Source: an uncultured Burkholderiales bacterium (GTDB taxonomy: Bacteria > Pseudomonadota > Gammaproteobacteria > Burkholderiales > Burkholderiaceae). Taken from it: a DNA stretch of 35,835 nt. Position numbers and translations under genes: made by a program. Of this stretch, positions 7,528 to 16,250 are shown in pieces. Position 1 is the stretch's first letter. Every line of letters begins with the position of its first letter. The DNA lies in the NCBI GenBank assembly GCA_946480465.1, contig CAMLJY010000062.1, positions 1-35,835 on the forward strand. The letters are read 5' to 3'. Below the pieces are notes generated by a model. The model was not told the origin of the DNA. It did no database searches and saw nothing but the letters and a program-made list of their open reading frames with translations.

Positions 7528-8694
7528 ATGTTCAAGTACTTCCCCACCAACTACGTCTGGAACCTCTCGGTCAACCTCGCGATCGAGATGGGTGCGCGCA
7601 TCGGCGAGATCGAGGCGATGTGCGCGCCGCTGCAGGAGGCCGCGAAGGCGCCCGATGCCGCCGGCACGCAGGCCTTCCGGGAGACCTGGGTGACGATGGC
7701 CGACACCCTGTGCGAACTGGCCGCCGAGGACGAGGCGCGCGGCCGTCTGCGCTCGGCCGGCGAGAAGTACCGGCGCGCGTCGGCCTACCTCACCACCGCC
7801 GAGCGGCTGCAGGCGCATGGCTCGGCGGGGCGAATGGCCATCTATCAGCGGGAGCTGGCGCTGTTCCAGAAGGGCATGAGGCTGCTCGGCGACCCGGTGC
7901 AGCGCGTCGAGATCCCGTACGAGGGCAAGCACCTCTCGGCCCTCTACCGCCGTGCCGACGGCCTCGCACCGGGCCAGCGCGCGCCGCTGCTGGTCCAGCT
8001 CAACGGCCTCGATTCGACCAAGGAAATGAAGTACCTCGTCGGCCTGCCCACCTGGCTCGCCCAGCGCGGCGTGTCGTCGCTGATCGTCGACCAGCCCGGC
8101 ACCGGCGAGGCGCTGCGGCTGCAGGGCCTCACCGCGCGCTTCGACGCCGAGCATTGGGCCAGCCGCGTCGTCGACTGGCTGGAGACGCGCAGCGGCGTCG
8201 ATCCGAAACGCATCGGCTGCGAGGGCGTCTCGCTCGGTGGCTACTACTGTCCGCGCGCGGTGGCGATGGAGCCGCGCTTTGCCTGCGGCGTGGCCTGGGG
8301 CGCCAACCACGACTGGCGCGACGTGCAGAAGCGCCGCCTGGAGAAGGAGGGCGACTTCCCGGTGCCGCACTACTGGGCGCACGTCTGCTGGGTGTGGGGC
8401 GCCAAGGACATCGACGACTTCATGCGCATCGCCGAAGACGTGCACCTCGACGGCGTGGTGGAGAAGATCCGCGTGCCCTTCCTCGTCACCCACGGCGAGC
8501 GCGATTCGCAGATCCCGCTGAAGTGGGCGCACCGCACCTACGAGCAGCTGATCAACAGCCCGAAGCGCGAGCTGAAGATCTTCACCGACCGCGAAGGCGG
8601 CGTGCAGCACGCCAGCTTCGACAACAGCATCAACGCCGGCCAGTACATCGCCGACTGGGTCGCCGAGACCCTCGGTGCCAGGACCGCCGCCTGA
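7528..8694 (+). CDS. Alpha/beta hydrolase of the carbon-carbon bond hydrolase (2,6-dihydroxypseudooxynicotine hydrolase-like) type
   Basis: A 388-residue cytoplasmic hydrolase. An N-terminal helical region (about 1-125) precedes a canonical fold with nucleophile elbow GVSLGG (Ser235), acid HGERDSQ (Asp326) and base GGVQHASFD (His361). Oxyanion contacts are likely near QLNGLDSTKE. The helical N-terminal lid and overall length match bacterial 2,6-dihydroxypseudooxynicotine hydrolase and the fungal chain-shortening Ayg1-type enzymes, which break C-C bonds of beta-diketone-like substrates. Its place between a flavin monooxygenase and an extradiol-type dioxygenase suggests cleavage of a ring-derived intermediate. 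The gene starts 70 bases after the fused permease/monooxygenase frame with only a weak GAAAG site. The enzyme class is well supported; the substrate is unknown. Confidence 0.85.
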   Translation: MFKYFPTNYVWNLSVNLAIEMGARIGEIEAMCAPLQEAAKAPDAAGTQAFRETWVTMADTLCELAAEDEARGRLRSAGEKYRRASAYLTTAERLQAHGSAGRMAIYQRELALFQKGMRLLGDPVQRVEIPYEGKHLSALYRRADGLAPGQRAPLLVQLNGLDSTKEMKYLVGLPTWLAQRGVSSLIVDQPGTGEALRLQGLTARFDAEHWASRVVDWLETRSGVDPKRIGCEGVSLGGYYCPRAVAMEPRFACGVAWGANHDWRDVQKRRLEKEGDFPVPHYWAHVCWVWGAKDIDDFMRIAEDVHLDGVVEKIRVPFLVTHGERDSQIPLKWAHRTYEQLINSPKRELKIFTDREGGVQHASFDNSINAGQYIADWVAETLGARTAA

Positions 8695-8716
8695 ACTTCC
8701 ACGGGAGATCCCCAGC

Positions 8717-9694
8717 ATGAACATCATCGGACCCGACGCGCTGGTCTTCGGCGTGGACGACCTCGCCGCCTGCGGCCAGTACCTGATCGACTATGGCCTG
8801 AAGGACGTGGGTGACGGCCGCTACGAGGCGCTGGACGGCACGGCCGTCGTGCTGCGGGCGAAGGACGACCCGTCGCTGCCGCCCGGCCTGGGCACCGCCA
8901 GCCTGCTGCGCGAGACCGTGTACGGCGTGGCGGATGTCGCGACGCTCGACGCGCTCGAGGCCGAGCTGCACCGCGACCGCGAGGTGAGCCGCCGCGACGG
9001 CGTGCTGCGCTGCGTCGACGACATGGGCTTCGCGCTCGCCTTCCAGGTCACCGTGCGCCGCCCGATCACGCTGGCCGCCGAGACCGTCAACGCGCCCGGC
9101 GCCGCGCCGCAGCGCGGGCCGAACGCGATCGGCGTCACGCCCGACCTGCCGGCGCTGCCGCGCACGCTGTCGCACGTCGTCTACTTCGTGCCCGACGTCG
9201 CGAAGGCCGAGGCCTTCTACACCCGGCTCGGCTTCGTCTGCACCGACCGCTTCACCGGTGTCGGCCCCTTCCTGCGGCCGGCCGGCACGCTGGACCACCA
9301 CACGCTGTTCATGATCGAGACGCCGCCGCACATGTTGGGCTGCGAGCACTTCACCTTCCACATGGGCGGGCCGACCGAGGTGCTGTTGGCCGGCACGCGC
9401 TTCGTCGAGAAGGGCTACGAGAGCTTCTGGGGCCCGGGGCGGCACCTGTACGGCAGCAACTGGTTCTGGTATTTCAATTCGCCGCTGGGCTGCCATGTGG
9501 AGTACGACGCCGACATGGACCAGCACGACGACAGCTGGACCGCGCGCGAGACGGGCATGGGCGCCGACGCGTCGCAGGCCTTCCTGTTCCAGTACCGGCA
9601 GAAGTGGGCGCCATCGGGCCCCCCGCCGGGACGCGCGGGTGGCCCCGGGGCCCCAAGCGGTGCGGGTGGCCCGCCGCCCGCGGCGAAGCCCTGA
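8717..9694 (+). CDS. Two-domain VOC-fold extradiol-dioxygenase-like protein
   Basis: A 325-residue protein with an N-terminal VOC module (1 to about 115) and a C-terminal catalytic-type module. The predicted metal ligands His153 (LSHVVYF), His211 (GCEHFTF) and Glu262 (GCHVEYD) are spaced almost exactly as His146, His210 and Glu260 of BphC. A DHHTLFM stretch at 193-199 matches the active-site His region of that family. It is therefore likely an Fe(II)- or Mn(II)-dependent ring-cleaving dioxygenase acting on a catechol-like substrate. The last 28 or so residues form a Pro/Gly/Ala-rich tail not needed for the fold. ATG 8717 is chosen because GGGAG (8703-8707) lies nine bases before it. The gene is 22 bases from both neighbours. 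Confidence 0.85.
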   Translation: MNIIGPDALVFGVDDLAACGQYLIDYGLKDVGDGRYEALDGTAVVLRAKDDPSLPPGLGTASLLRETVYGVADVATLDALEAELHRDREVSRRDGVLRCVDDMGFALAFQVTVRRPITLAAETVNAPGAAPQRGPNAIGVTPDLPALPRTLSHVVYFVPDVAKAEAFYTRLGFVCTDRFTGVGPFLRPAGTLDHHTLFMIETPPHMLGCEHFTFHMGGPTEVLLAGTRFVEKGYESFWGPGRHLYGSNWFWYFNSPLGCHVEYDADMDQHDDSWTARETGMGADASQAFLFQYRQKWAPSGPPPGRAGGPGAPSGAGGPPPAAKP

Positions 9695-9716
9695 ACCCCT
9701 GCGAGCGGACACCACC

Positions 9717-10055
9717 ATGCGCCTGTGCCACCTCGACGACCTGCCGGACGGCGATGCGCGCGGCTTCGACCCGCATGTGACCGGCCGCGACACGATCGTG
9801 GTCGTGCGCCAGGGGACCGCGCTGCATGCCTGGGTCAACGCCTGCCCGCACCACGGCACGCCGATGGCGTGGCGCAAGAACGCCTTCCTGAATGCCGCGC
9901 GCGACCGCATCGTCTGCGGTGCGCATGGCGCACAGTTCCAGATCGACACCGGCCGCTGCACGCTCGGGCCCTGCCTGGGCCAGTCGCTGACGCCGGTGCC
10001 GCTGCACATCCACGTTAGTGGCGAGGTCCACCTCGCCGAGGAGACCAGTCCATGA
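9717..10055 (+). CDS. Small Rieske [2Fe-2S] ferredoxin
   Basis: A 112-residue protein made of a single Rieske domain. Cluster ligands are Cys43-X-His45 (CPHHGTPM) and Cys67-X2-His70 (CGAHG), separated by 21 residues. It resembles the soluble ferredoxins that pass electrons to aromatic-ring dioxygenases, or stand-alone Rieske proteins found in catabolic clusters. No terminal oxygenase large or small subunit and no dedicated ferredoxin reductase is in the window, so its electron partner is unknown. The stop overlaps the next start by four bases, implying coupled translation with the flavin monooxygenase, which might be a clue to function. The start at 9717 lies 22 bases after the dioxygenase stop. 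Confidence 0.88.
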   Translation: MRLCHLDDLPDGDARGFDPHVTGRDTIVVVRQGTALHAWVNACPHHGTPMAWRKNAFLNAARDRIVCGAHGAQFQIDTGRCTLGPCLGQSLTPVPLHIHVSGEVHLAEETSP

Positions 10056-11179
10056 CACCCGCAGCCCGACGCATCCTGATCATCGGTGGTGGCTTTTCCG
10101 GCATGTCGGCCGCCATCGAGCTGCGAAAGCGCGGCGCCGAGGTCGACCTGGTCGAGATCGACCCCGGCTGGCGCAACTACGGCGCCGGCATCAGCCTGGG
10201 CGGCGCGACGCTGCGCGCGTTCCGCCAGCTGGGCATCCTCGACGCCTTCCTGCGCGAAGGCAACGCGGCCGATGGCGTGTCCACCTTCCTGGCCGACGGC
10301 ACGCCGCTGGCGACCCTGCCGACGCCGCGTGTGGCCGGGCCGGACGTGCCGGGCAGTGGCGCGATCCTGCGACCGGTGCTCGCGCGCATCCTCGCCGAGG
10401 CGACGCGGGCCTCCGGCGCGAACGTGCGGCTGGGCTGCACCTTCACGCAGATCGAGCAGGACGCCGACGGCGTCGACGTCCGCTTCACGGACGGCGAGCG
10501 CCGCCGCTACGACCTGGTGATCGGTGCCGACGGGCTGTACTCCAAAGTACGCGGCACCCTGTTTCCGGACGCTCCGGTGCCGCGCTACAGCGGCCAGGCG
10601 GTGTGGCGCGCGGTGCTGCCGCGCCCGCCCGAGGTGCAAGGCGCGATGATGTGGATGGGCCGCGTCAAACCCGGCGTGAACCCGGTCTCGCGCGATGCGA
10701 TGTACCTCTTCGTCACCGAGCACCGGCCCAGCAACGAGCACGTCGACCCGGCCAGCTTCGTCGACCAGCTGCGCGCGCTGCTCGCGCCATTCCCGGCGCC
10801 GCTGGTGCAGCGCATCCGAGAGCAGATCGGCGCCGATTCGCAGATCGTCTTCCGCCCGCTCGAAGGCCTGCTGATGCCGCGGCCGTGGTCACGCGGGCGC
10901 GTCGTGCTGATCGGCGACACGGTGCATGCGACGACGCCGCACCTGGCCTCCGGCGCCTGCATCGGCATCGAGGACGCCATCGTGCTGGCCGAGGAGATCG
11001 AGCGCCATGCCGGCATCGACGCCGCGCTCGCGGCCTTCGAGGCCCGCCGCTGGGAGCGCTGCCGCATGGTGGTCGAGAACTCGGCGCGCCTGGGCGAGAT
11101 CGAGATCGCCAATGGCGACAAGGACGAGCACGGCCGCATCATGCGCGAGTCGCTGATGGCGCTGGCGCAGCCGATCTGA
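10052..11179 (+). CDS. Class A FAD-dependent monooxygenase (second copy in cluster)
   Basis: A 375-residue flavoprotein hydroxylase: FAD-binding GGGFSG near residues 11-16, GADGLYSKVR in the middle, and GDTVHATTPHLASG near residue 290. The expected reaction is NAD(P)H-dependent hydroxylation of an aromatic or N-heteroaromatic substrate in the cytoplasm. It is clearly distinct from the monooxygenase module at 6240-7457, with different spacing and a different sequence after the GD motif, so the two probably act on successive intermediates. It overlaps the Rieske gene by four bases and is followed 17 bases later by an MFS transporter. The precise substrate is not predictable from sequence. Confidence 0.88.
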   Translation: MTPAARRILIIGGGFSGMSAAIELRKRGAEVDLVEIDPGWRNYGAGISLGGATLRAFRQLGILDAFLREGNAADGVSTFLADGTPLATLPTPRVAGPDVPGSGAILRPVLARILAEATRASGANVRLGCTFTQIEQDADGVDVRFTDGERRRYDLVIGADGLYSKVRGTLFPDAPVPRYSGQAVWRAVLPRPPEVQGAMMWMGRVKPGVNPVSRDAMYLFVTEHRPSNEHVDPASFVDQLRALLAPFPAPLVQRIREQIGADSQIVFRPLEGLLMPRPWSRGRVVLIGDTVHATTPHLASGACIGIEDAIVLAEEIERHAGIDAALAAFEARRWERCRMVVENSARLGEIEIANGDKDEHGRIMRESLMALAQPI

Positions 11180-11184
11180 CGCGC

Positions 11185-11190
11185 GAGGAG
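11185..11190 (+). promoter_or_regulatory. Ribosome binding site deciding the MFS start
   Basis: GAGGAG sits six bases from ATG 11197 but only three from ATG 11194, favouring the second ATG of the tandem pair. Confidence 0.5.
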
Positions 11191-11196
11191 CCGATG

Positions 11197-12372
11197 ATGG
11201 TGACGGCAGGCTCACGGCGCGGACGCGTCGCGCTGATGGTGGCGCACTGCGCCGGCATGGTCGACCTGGTCGCGCTGCCGGTGTGGGTCGGCACGTTGAT
11301 CAGCCACTACGGCTTCGATCCGCAGCAGGCCGGCGCGCTGGCGACGCTGTTCCTGGCCGCGGCGGTGGTCGCGAGCGTGGTGCTCGCGCCGCGCTTCGGC
11401 CGGCTGCCACGGCGCCCGGTGGCTGCGGCGGGCTTCGGCACCGCGGCGCTGGCCTTCTTCGGCGCTTCGCTGTCGCGGGACTTCGCGGCGATGGCGCTGC
11501 TGCATGCGCTGGCCGGGCTCGCGTCGGGTGCGGGCTTGAGCGTCACGCACGGCACGATCGCGCGCGGCGCCAATCCGCACCGGCTGTTCGCCCTCGTCGG
11601 CTTCGCGCTCGGCGTGTTCGCGATCAGCTTCTTCGCGGTGGTGCCGCCGCTGCTGGCGGCGGTGGGCGGGCCGGCGCTCTTCCGCGTCTTCGCGGCGGTG
11701 ATGGCGCTGGCCGCGCTGGTGGCGGCCCTGGCCTTTCCGCGGGCCGACGGGGCCTCGGCGAATGGGACCGCACCTTTGCGCCATGCCGGGCCGGCCGGCG
11801 GCTCTGCACCGCTGCCGCCCGCGGTCTGGTTCGGCATCGTTGGCATCGGCTGCATGGGCCTGGTGCAGGCGATGACCTTCTCGTTCCTGGAACGCGTCGG
11901 CACCGCGCGCGGCTTCGCCCCCGCGGCGGTCACCGGCGTGCTGGTGGCGCTGAGCGTGGTCAACCTGTTCCCCGCGGCGCTCGCCGCGCTGCTGGAGAAG
12001 CGCTGGTCGGCGCGCACGGTGCTGCTGATCGGGCCGGTGCTGCAGGCGCTGCTGGTCGCGCTGGTCATGCAGTCCACCGTGTTCGCGCCGTATGCGGCCG
12101 CGGCCGCGGTGTTCGCCGCGGTGATGATCTTCACGCACACCTTCGGCTTCGGGCTGCTCGCGCGGCTGGAGCCCAGCGGCCGCGCGCTGGCCGCGACGCC
12201 CGCGATGGTGATGACCGGCGCGGCGGTCGGCCCGGTGCTCGGCGGCACGCTCGTCAAGACTTTCGGCTACGGCAGCCTGGCCCTGGCCGCGGCGCTGATC
12301 GCCGCGGTCGCCGTCGCCTGTTTCTCACGGCTGCCCGCGCCGGCGGCCGCCACCCGGAGTGCCCTCGCATGA
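11197..12372 (+). CDS. Major facilitator superfamily transporter
   Basis: A 391-residue integral membrane protein with about 12 hydrophobic segments in two halves, separated by a hydrophilic loop rich in Ala/Gly/Pro near residues 180-205. The first membrane segment carries HCAGMVDLVALPVW, and a short basic RFGRLPRR loop follows the second segment, as the loop-2/3 motif does in MFS proteins. It probably imports the growth substrate or exports an intermediate. In-frame ATGs exist at 11194 and 11197; 11197 is preferred because GAGGAG lies six bases before it and only three before 11194. The stop overlaps the next start (ATGA). Family membership is secure, substrate inferred only from context. 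Confidence 0.85.
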   Translation: MVTAGSRRGRVALMVAHCAGMVDLVALPVWVGTLISHYGFDPQQAGALATLFLAAAVVASVVLAPRFGRLPRRPVAAAGFGTAALAFFGASLSRDFAAMALLHALAGLASGAGLSVTHGTIARGANPHRLFALVGFALGVFAISFFAVVPPLLAAVGGPALFRVFAAVMALAALVAALAFPRADGASANGTAPLRHAGPAGGSAPLPPAVWFGIVGIGCMGLVQAMTFSFLERVGTARGFAPAAVTGVLVALSVVNLFPAALAALLEKRWSARTVLLIGPVLQALLVALVMQSTVFAPYAAAAAVFAAVMIFTHTFGFGLLARLEPSGRALAATPAMVMTGAAVGPVLGGTLVKTFGYGSLALAAALIAAVAVACFSRLPAPAAATRSALA

Positions 12373-13163
12373 AACCCAGTCGCCGTTTCGTCGACCTCTC
12401 GATCTACCTGGAGAACGACGTGCTGTCCGACCCGCCGCCGCTGGCGCCGAAGATCACCTACCAGAAGCACGCCGACACGCTGCCTGAGTTCATGGCCATG
12501 CTGCCGGGCACGAAGCCGGAGGACTACCCCGACGGCGAAGCGGCCGCGGCCGAGTGGGTGACGCTGACCACGCACAACGGCACGCACCTGGACGCACCCT
12601 GGCACTTCCATTCCACCCAGGACGCGAAGCTCGGCGGCAGCCGGCCGTCGATCACCATCGACCAGGTGCCGCTGGAATGGTGCTTCCAGCCCGGCGTCAA
12701 GCTCGATTTCCGCCATTTCCCCGATGGCTACGTCGCGACCGCGGCTGATGTCGAGGCCGAGCTGGTCCGCATCGGCCACGAACTGCAGCCGCTGGACATC
12801 GTCGTCGTCAACACGCGTGCCGGCTCGCGCTACGGCCACCCCGACTACCTGGGCGCCGGCTGCGGCATGGGCTATGAGGCGACGATGTACTTGCTCGAGC
12901 GCGGCGTGCGCCTGACCGGCACCGACGCGTGGAGCTGGGACGCACCGTTCTCCTATACCGCAAAGAGAGTGGCCGAGACCGGCGACAAGTCGCTGATCTG
13001 GGAAGGCCACAAGGCCGGCCGCGACATCGGCTACTGCCACCTCGAGAAGCTGCACAACCTGGAGGCGCTGCCCGCGCACGGCTTCACCATCAGCTGCTTC
13101 CCGCACAAGATCCGCGGTGCCAGTGCCGGCTGGACGCGGGCCGTGGCGATCTTCGAGGACTGA
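12369..13163 (+). CDS. Cyclase family (kynurenine-formamidase-like) metal-dependent hydrolase
   Basis: A 264-residue protein of the cyclase/KynB-like superfamily. The metal-binding signature [11 protein letters not shown] begins at His69, with His73 and Asp75 as the other expected ligands. Members hydrolyse amides, lactones or cyclic ring-cleavage products, using a divalent metal. The length and the early [16 protein letters not shown] segment fit a cluster of catabolic cyclase-family proteins rather than classical KynB (about 210 residues). The start overlaps the MFS stop by four bases and the stop is two bases from the chemoreceptor start, so it is co-transcribed with both. A role in opening a ring or lactone intermediate is inference. 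Confidence 0.87.
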   Translation: MKPSRRFVDLSIYLENDVLSDPPPLAPKITYQKHADTLPEFMAMLPGTKPEDYPDGEAAAAEWVTLTTHNGTHLDAPWHFHSTQDAKLGGSRPSITIDQVPLEWCFQPGVKLDFRHFPDGYVATAADVEAELVRIGHELQPLDIVVVNTRAGSRYGHPDYLGAGCGMGYEATMYLLERGVRLTGTDAWSWDAPFSYTAKRVAETGDKSLIWEGHKAGRDIGYCHLEKLHNLEALPAHGFTISCFPHKIRGASAGWTRAVAIFED

Positions 13164-13165
13164 GC

Positions 13166-14944
13166 ATGCCCCGCCCGCTCGCCGCGATGCGTGTCCGACC
13201 GCTGGGCGTGCGCCAGCGCCTGTGGCTGGGCGTGGGTTCGCTGATCGCGCTGCTGCTGGTGCTGGCCTGCGGCGGGGTGTGGCAGCTGCGCGAGATGAAC
13301 GCGCAGCTGCACACCATCGTCGAAGGCCACGGCCAGCGCGGCGAGCTGGCGCACCGGCTGCATGCCGCCCAGCTGACGTGGATGGAGCGGCTGCGGGCGC
13401 TGCTGGTGGTCAGCGATCCTGATGACCTGAAGGCCCAGGTGGCCGACCTGAAGGCGGCGGAGCGCCGGTACCTGGACGCCGAAGCGGCGATGGCCACCGC
13501 GCTGGAGGCCGCGACGGACGGCTCGCCAGGCGCCGTTCCGGATCGCGACGCCGCGGACCCCGCCATGCGCGCCAGCCTGGCCGAGGTGCGCCAGCTGCGT
13601 GAATCCCTCGCTCCGCTGTACGAGGCGGCGATGAAGAGCCTGCAGGGCGGCGCCGGCACCGAGGGCGCGCTGGCCTTGCTGCTGCCGGCGGAGTCGGCCG
13701 AGGCGCGCTGGCGTGCCCGGATCGACACGCTGGTGGACAGCGCCAGCCGCGCCACCCGCGACGAATTCGCGCGGGCGACGCAGCGGCAGCGACTGGCCAC
13801 GCTGGGCCTGGCGGCGGTGGCTGCGTTGGCGATCGGCGCGGCGCTGGCGATGGCGGCCGGCCTGGTGCGCGGCATCACCCGGCCCATCGCCGGCGCGGTG
13901 GCGGTGGCCGAAGCCATCGCCGGCGGCCGGCTCGACGGGCCGATAGCCACGGACCGTGGCGACGAGTTCGGCCGGCTCGCCGCCGCGATGGCAACGATGC
14001 AGGGCCGCCTGCGCGACACCGTGCGCGCGCTGGGCTGCTCGGCCGATGCGGTGCAAGGCGCCAGCCGAGAGATCGGCGCCGGCAGCCAGCACCTGTCCGA
14101 CCGCACCGAGCATGCGGCTGCGCGCCTGGCCGAGACGGCCTCGGCCGTGCGCGCCTTGAGCGACACGCTGGGCGCGAGCGTGCACGCCGCGCGCGAGGCC
14201 GCCGCGCGCGCCGGCAGCGCGCAGCGCGATGCGCAGCAGGGCCATGACGCGGTGGCGCGGCTGGTGGCGCAGATGCAGTCCATCGAAGCGGCCGCGCGGC
14301 GCATCACGCAGATCGTCGAGTCCATCGACGGCATCGCCTTCCAGACCAACGTGCTGGCGCTGAATGCCGCGGTGGAGGCGGCGCGCGCCGGCGAGCACGG
14401 GCGCGGCTTCGCCGTCGTCGCGGCCGAGGTGCGCGCGCTGGCGCAGCGCGCCGCCGAGGCCGCGGGCCAGATCCACGGGCTCAGCGCCGAGACGGCGGAC
14501 CGCATCGCCCAGGGCTCGGCCAGCGTGGCCGATGTGGATGCGAGCGTGAACCGCCTGGTCGACACGGCTCGCGGCGTCGCGCAGACGGTGGCGGGCATCG
14601 CGGCCGGCTCGGCCCGGCAGAGCGAGGTGCTGGCCCGCATCGACCACACCGTGCTGCAGCTGGACGGCAGCACGCAGCAGAACGCGGCGCTGGCCGAGCA
14701 GCTGACCGCCGCCGCGGCCTCGCTGCAGCAGCGCGCCGGCGAATTGCAGGGCGTGATTGCCGGCTTCACGGTCGGCGTGGCGACGCAAGGCCCACCGGCC
14801 GCGGCGGTTGACGCGGCAGCCACGGCCGCCGCCGTTGTCGCAGGCGCCACGGTTACCGCAAGAGCCACCGTTGCCGCCGGCGCCACAGTTGCCGCAGTGG
14901 CGCACCCTCACGGCGCGCCGCTCGACCCGGCAAGGCAGGTGTGA
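13166..14944 (+). CDS. Methyl-accepting chemotaxis protein
   Basis: A 592-residue transmembrane chemoreceptor. The first membrane segment is near residues 19-41, the periplasmic helical domain about 42-210, the second membrane segment about 211-233 and the HAMP domain about 235-283 ([20 protein letters not shown]). The cytoplasmic signalling coiled coil follows, with its CheA/CheW-contacting hairpin near 380-437 ([35 protein letters not shown]). The C-terminus is an Ala/Thr/Val-rich tail without the NWETF-type pentapeptide. The gene sits two bases after the cyclase gene and shares one base with the following binding-protein gene, so it belongs to the catabolic transcript. It probably mediates taxis toward the compound this locus degrades. 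Confidence 0.92.
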   Translation: MPRPLAAMRVRPLGVRQRLWLGVGSLIALLLVLACGGVWQLREMNAQLHTIVEGHGQRGELAHRLHAAQLTWMERLRALLVVSDPDDLKAQVADLKAAERRYLDAEAAMATALEAATDGSPGAVPDRDAADPAMRASLAEVRQLRESLAPLYEAAMKSLQGGAGTEGALALLLPAESAEARWRARIDTLVDSASRATRDEFARATQRQRLATLGLAAVAALAIGAALAMAAGLVRGITRPIAGAVAVAEAIAGGRLDGPIATDRGDEFGRLAAAMATMQGRLRDTVRALGCSADAVQGASREIGAGSQHLSDRTEHAAARLAETASAVRALSDTLGASVHAAREAAARAGSAQRDAQQGHDAVARLVAQMQSIEAAARRITQIVESIDGIAFQTNVLALNAAVEAARAGEHGRGFAVVAAEVRALAQRAAEAAGQIHGLSAETADRIAQGSASVADVDASVNRLVDTARGVAQTVAGIAAGSARQSEVLARIDHTVLQLDGSTQQNAALAEQLTAAAASLQQRAGELQGVIAGFTVGVATQGPPAAAVDAAATAAAVVAGATVTARATVAAGATVAAVAHPHGAPLDPARQV

Positions 14945-16119
14945 TGCACGCTGGCCGCGTCTTTCACGTGATGGCAGCACTGCTGCTGCTGGCGCTGGCT
15001 TCTGCGGCTGGCGCGCAGCCCCAGCCGCTGGCCATCGGCCTGACGGCGCCGCTGAGCGGCCCCGATGCCGCCTACGGCCTGGGCCTGCGCCACGGTGCGC
15101 AGCTGGCCGTGGCCCGCGCCAACGCGGGCGGCGGCGTGGCCGGCCGGCCGCTGGAACTGCTGGCGCTGGACGATGGCGGCGACCCGCAGCGCGCGGCAGC
15201 CAATGCGCGGCTGCTGCTGGAGCGTGGCGTGGTGGCCCTCGCCAGTGTCCACGGGGCGCGCGCCACCGCCGCGGTGGCGCAGGTGCTGGCGCCGGGCGCG
15301 GGGAACGCCGCGGGGGACGCCCCGCGCGCCGCCCTGGTGGGCCCGGCCACGGGCGCCGAGCCGCTGCGCGACCCGCCGCGCCCCGGCGTCTTCCACCTGC
15401 GCGCGGGCGTGGCGGAAGAGGCCAGCGCGGCGCTGCTGCACCTGGACACGCTGGGCGTGGGCCGCTACGCGCTGATCGCGCAGGCCGACGCCCTCGGCGA
15501 GTCCGGCCGCGAGCGCGTGCTGTTCGAGCTGACGCGCATCGCGACGCGGCCGGTGGCCAGCGAACGCCTGGCCGAACGCGCCACGCCCGCCGAGGTGGGC
15601 CCCCTGGTCGACCGGGTCTGCGCGCTGCGGCCCGAGGCGCTCATCCTGGCGCTGGATGCCGTGCAGGCCAGGGCGGCGCTGGCCGCGGCGCACGCGCAGC
15701 CCTGCGCCGCGCACTACCTGGTGTTCAGCGAGGCCGGGGCCGCGCTGGCCGCACGGCCGCCGGGCAGCGGCGGCCCGCATCCGCTGGCGGGCCTGCTGGT
15801 GACGCAGGTGGTGCCGCATCCGGCCAACACACTGCATCCGCTGGTGGCCGAGTACCAGCGCGCCTTGATGTCACAGGGGGCGCCCGGTGCCGTCCCGGGC
15901 AGCCATGCCTCGCTGGAAGCCTATGCCTCGGTGCGCGTCATCCAGGAGGCACTGCGTGCCTGCGGCCGCGAGGCCGGCCGTGCCTGCCTGCTGCGGGTGC
16001 TGCCCACGCGAAGCTTCGAGCTGCCCGGGCTGAAGGTGCAGTTCAGCGCCGCGCAGCGCCAGCCGCGGCCGTTCGTCGAGATCACCTTGCTCGACGGCGC
16101 CGGGCGCTTGCGGCGCTGA
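14944..16119 (+). CDS. Periplasmic branched-chain-amino-acid-type (LivJ-like) binding protein without cognate permease
   Basis: A 391-residue exported protein: signal peptide [20 protein letters not shown], cleaved near AAGA-QPQP, then a type I periplasmic binding fold of the LivJ/Peripla_BP_6 family (IGLTAPLSGPDAAYGLGLR, GVAGRPLELLALDDGGD). Relatives deliver amino acids, aromatic acids or amides to Liv-type ABC importers, but no such permease or ATPase is present in the window. The ATG shares its A with the chemoreceptor stop codon (TGATG). A GTG at 14941 is also possible. The pairing suggests the protein presents a ligand to the adjacent chemoreceptor rather than, or as well as, feeding an importer. 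That is inference. Confidence 0.85.
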   Translation: MHAGRVFHVMAALLLLALASAAGAQPQPLAIGLTAPLSGPDAAYGLGLRHGAQLAVARANAGGGVAGRPLELLALDDGGDPQRAAANARLLLERGVVALASVHGARATAAVAQVLAPGAGNAAGDAPRAALVGPATGAEPLRDPPRPGVFHLRAGVAEEASAALLHLDTLGVGRYALIAQADALGESGRERVLFELTRIATRPVASERLAERATPAEVGPLVDRVCALRPEALILALDAVQARAALAAAHAQPCAAHYLVFSEAGAALAARPPGSGGPHPLAGLLVTQVVPHPANTLHPLVAEYQRALMSQGAPGAVPGSHASLEAYASVRVIQEALRACGREAGRACLLRVLPTRSFELPGLKVQFSAAQRQPRPFVEITLLDGAGRLRR

Positions 16120-16145
16120 GCGGCCACCCTTGCGCCTTGCCCTCT

Positions 16146-16169
16146 CGCCAGTTCACCAATTCGCCAACT
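16146..16169 (+). repeat. Three degenerate 8-base repeat units
   Basis: CGCCAGTT, CACCAATT and CGCCAACT follow one another in the 131-base gap between the binding-protein and cupin genes. No promoter or terminator with a clear T run was found in this gap. Confidence 0.4.
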
Positions 16170-16250
16170 CGACTTTGCGCAGCCTGGCCGCCTCGCCGCA
16201 TTTCCCCTCGCGAACCACGCCAGACCTCACCATCCCATCGGAGAAGCCCC

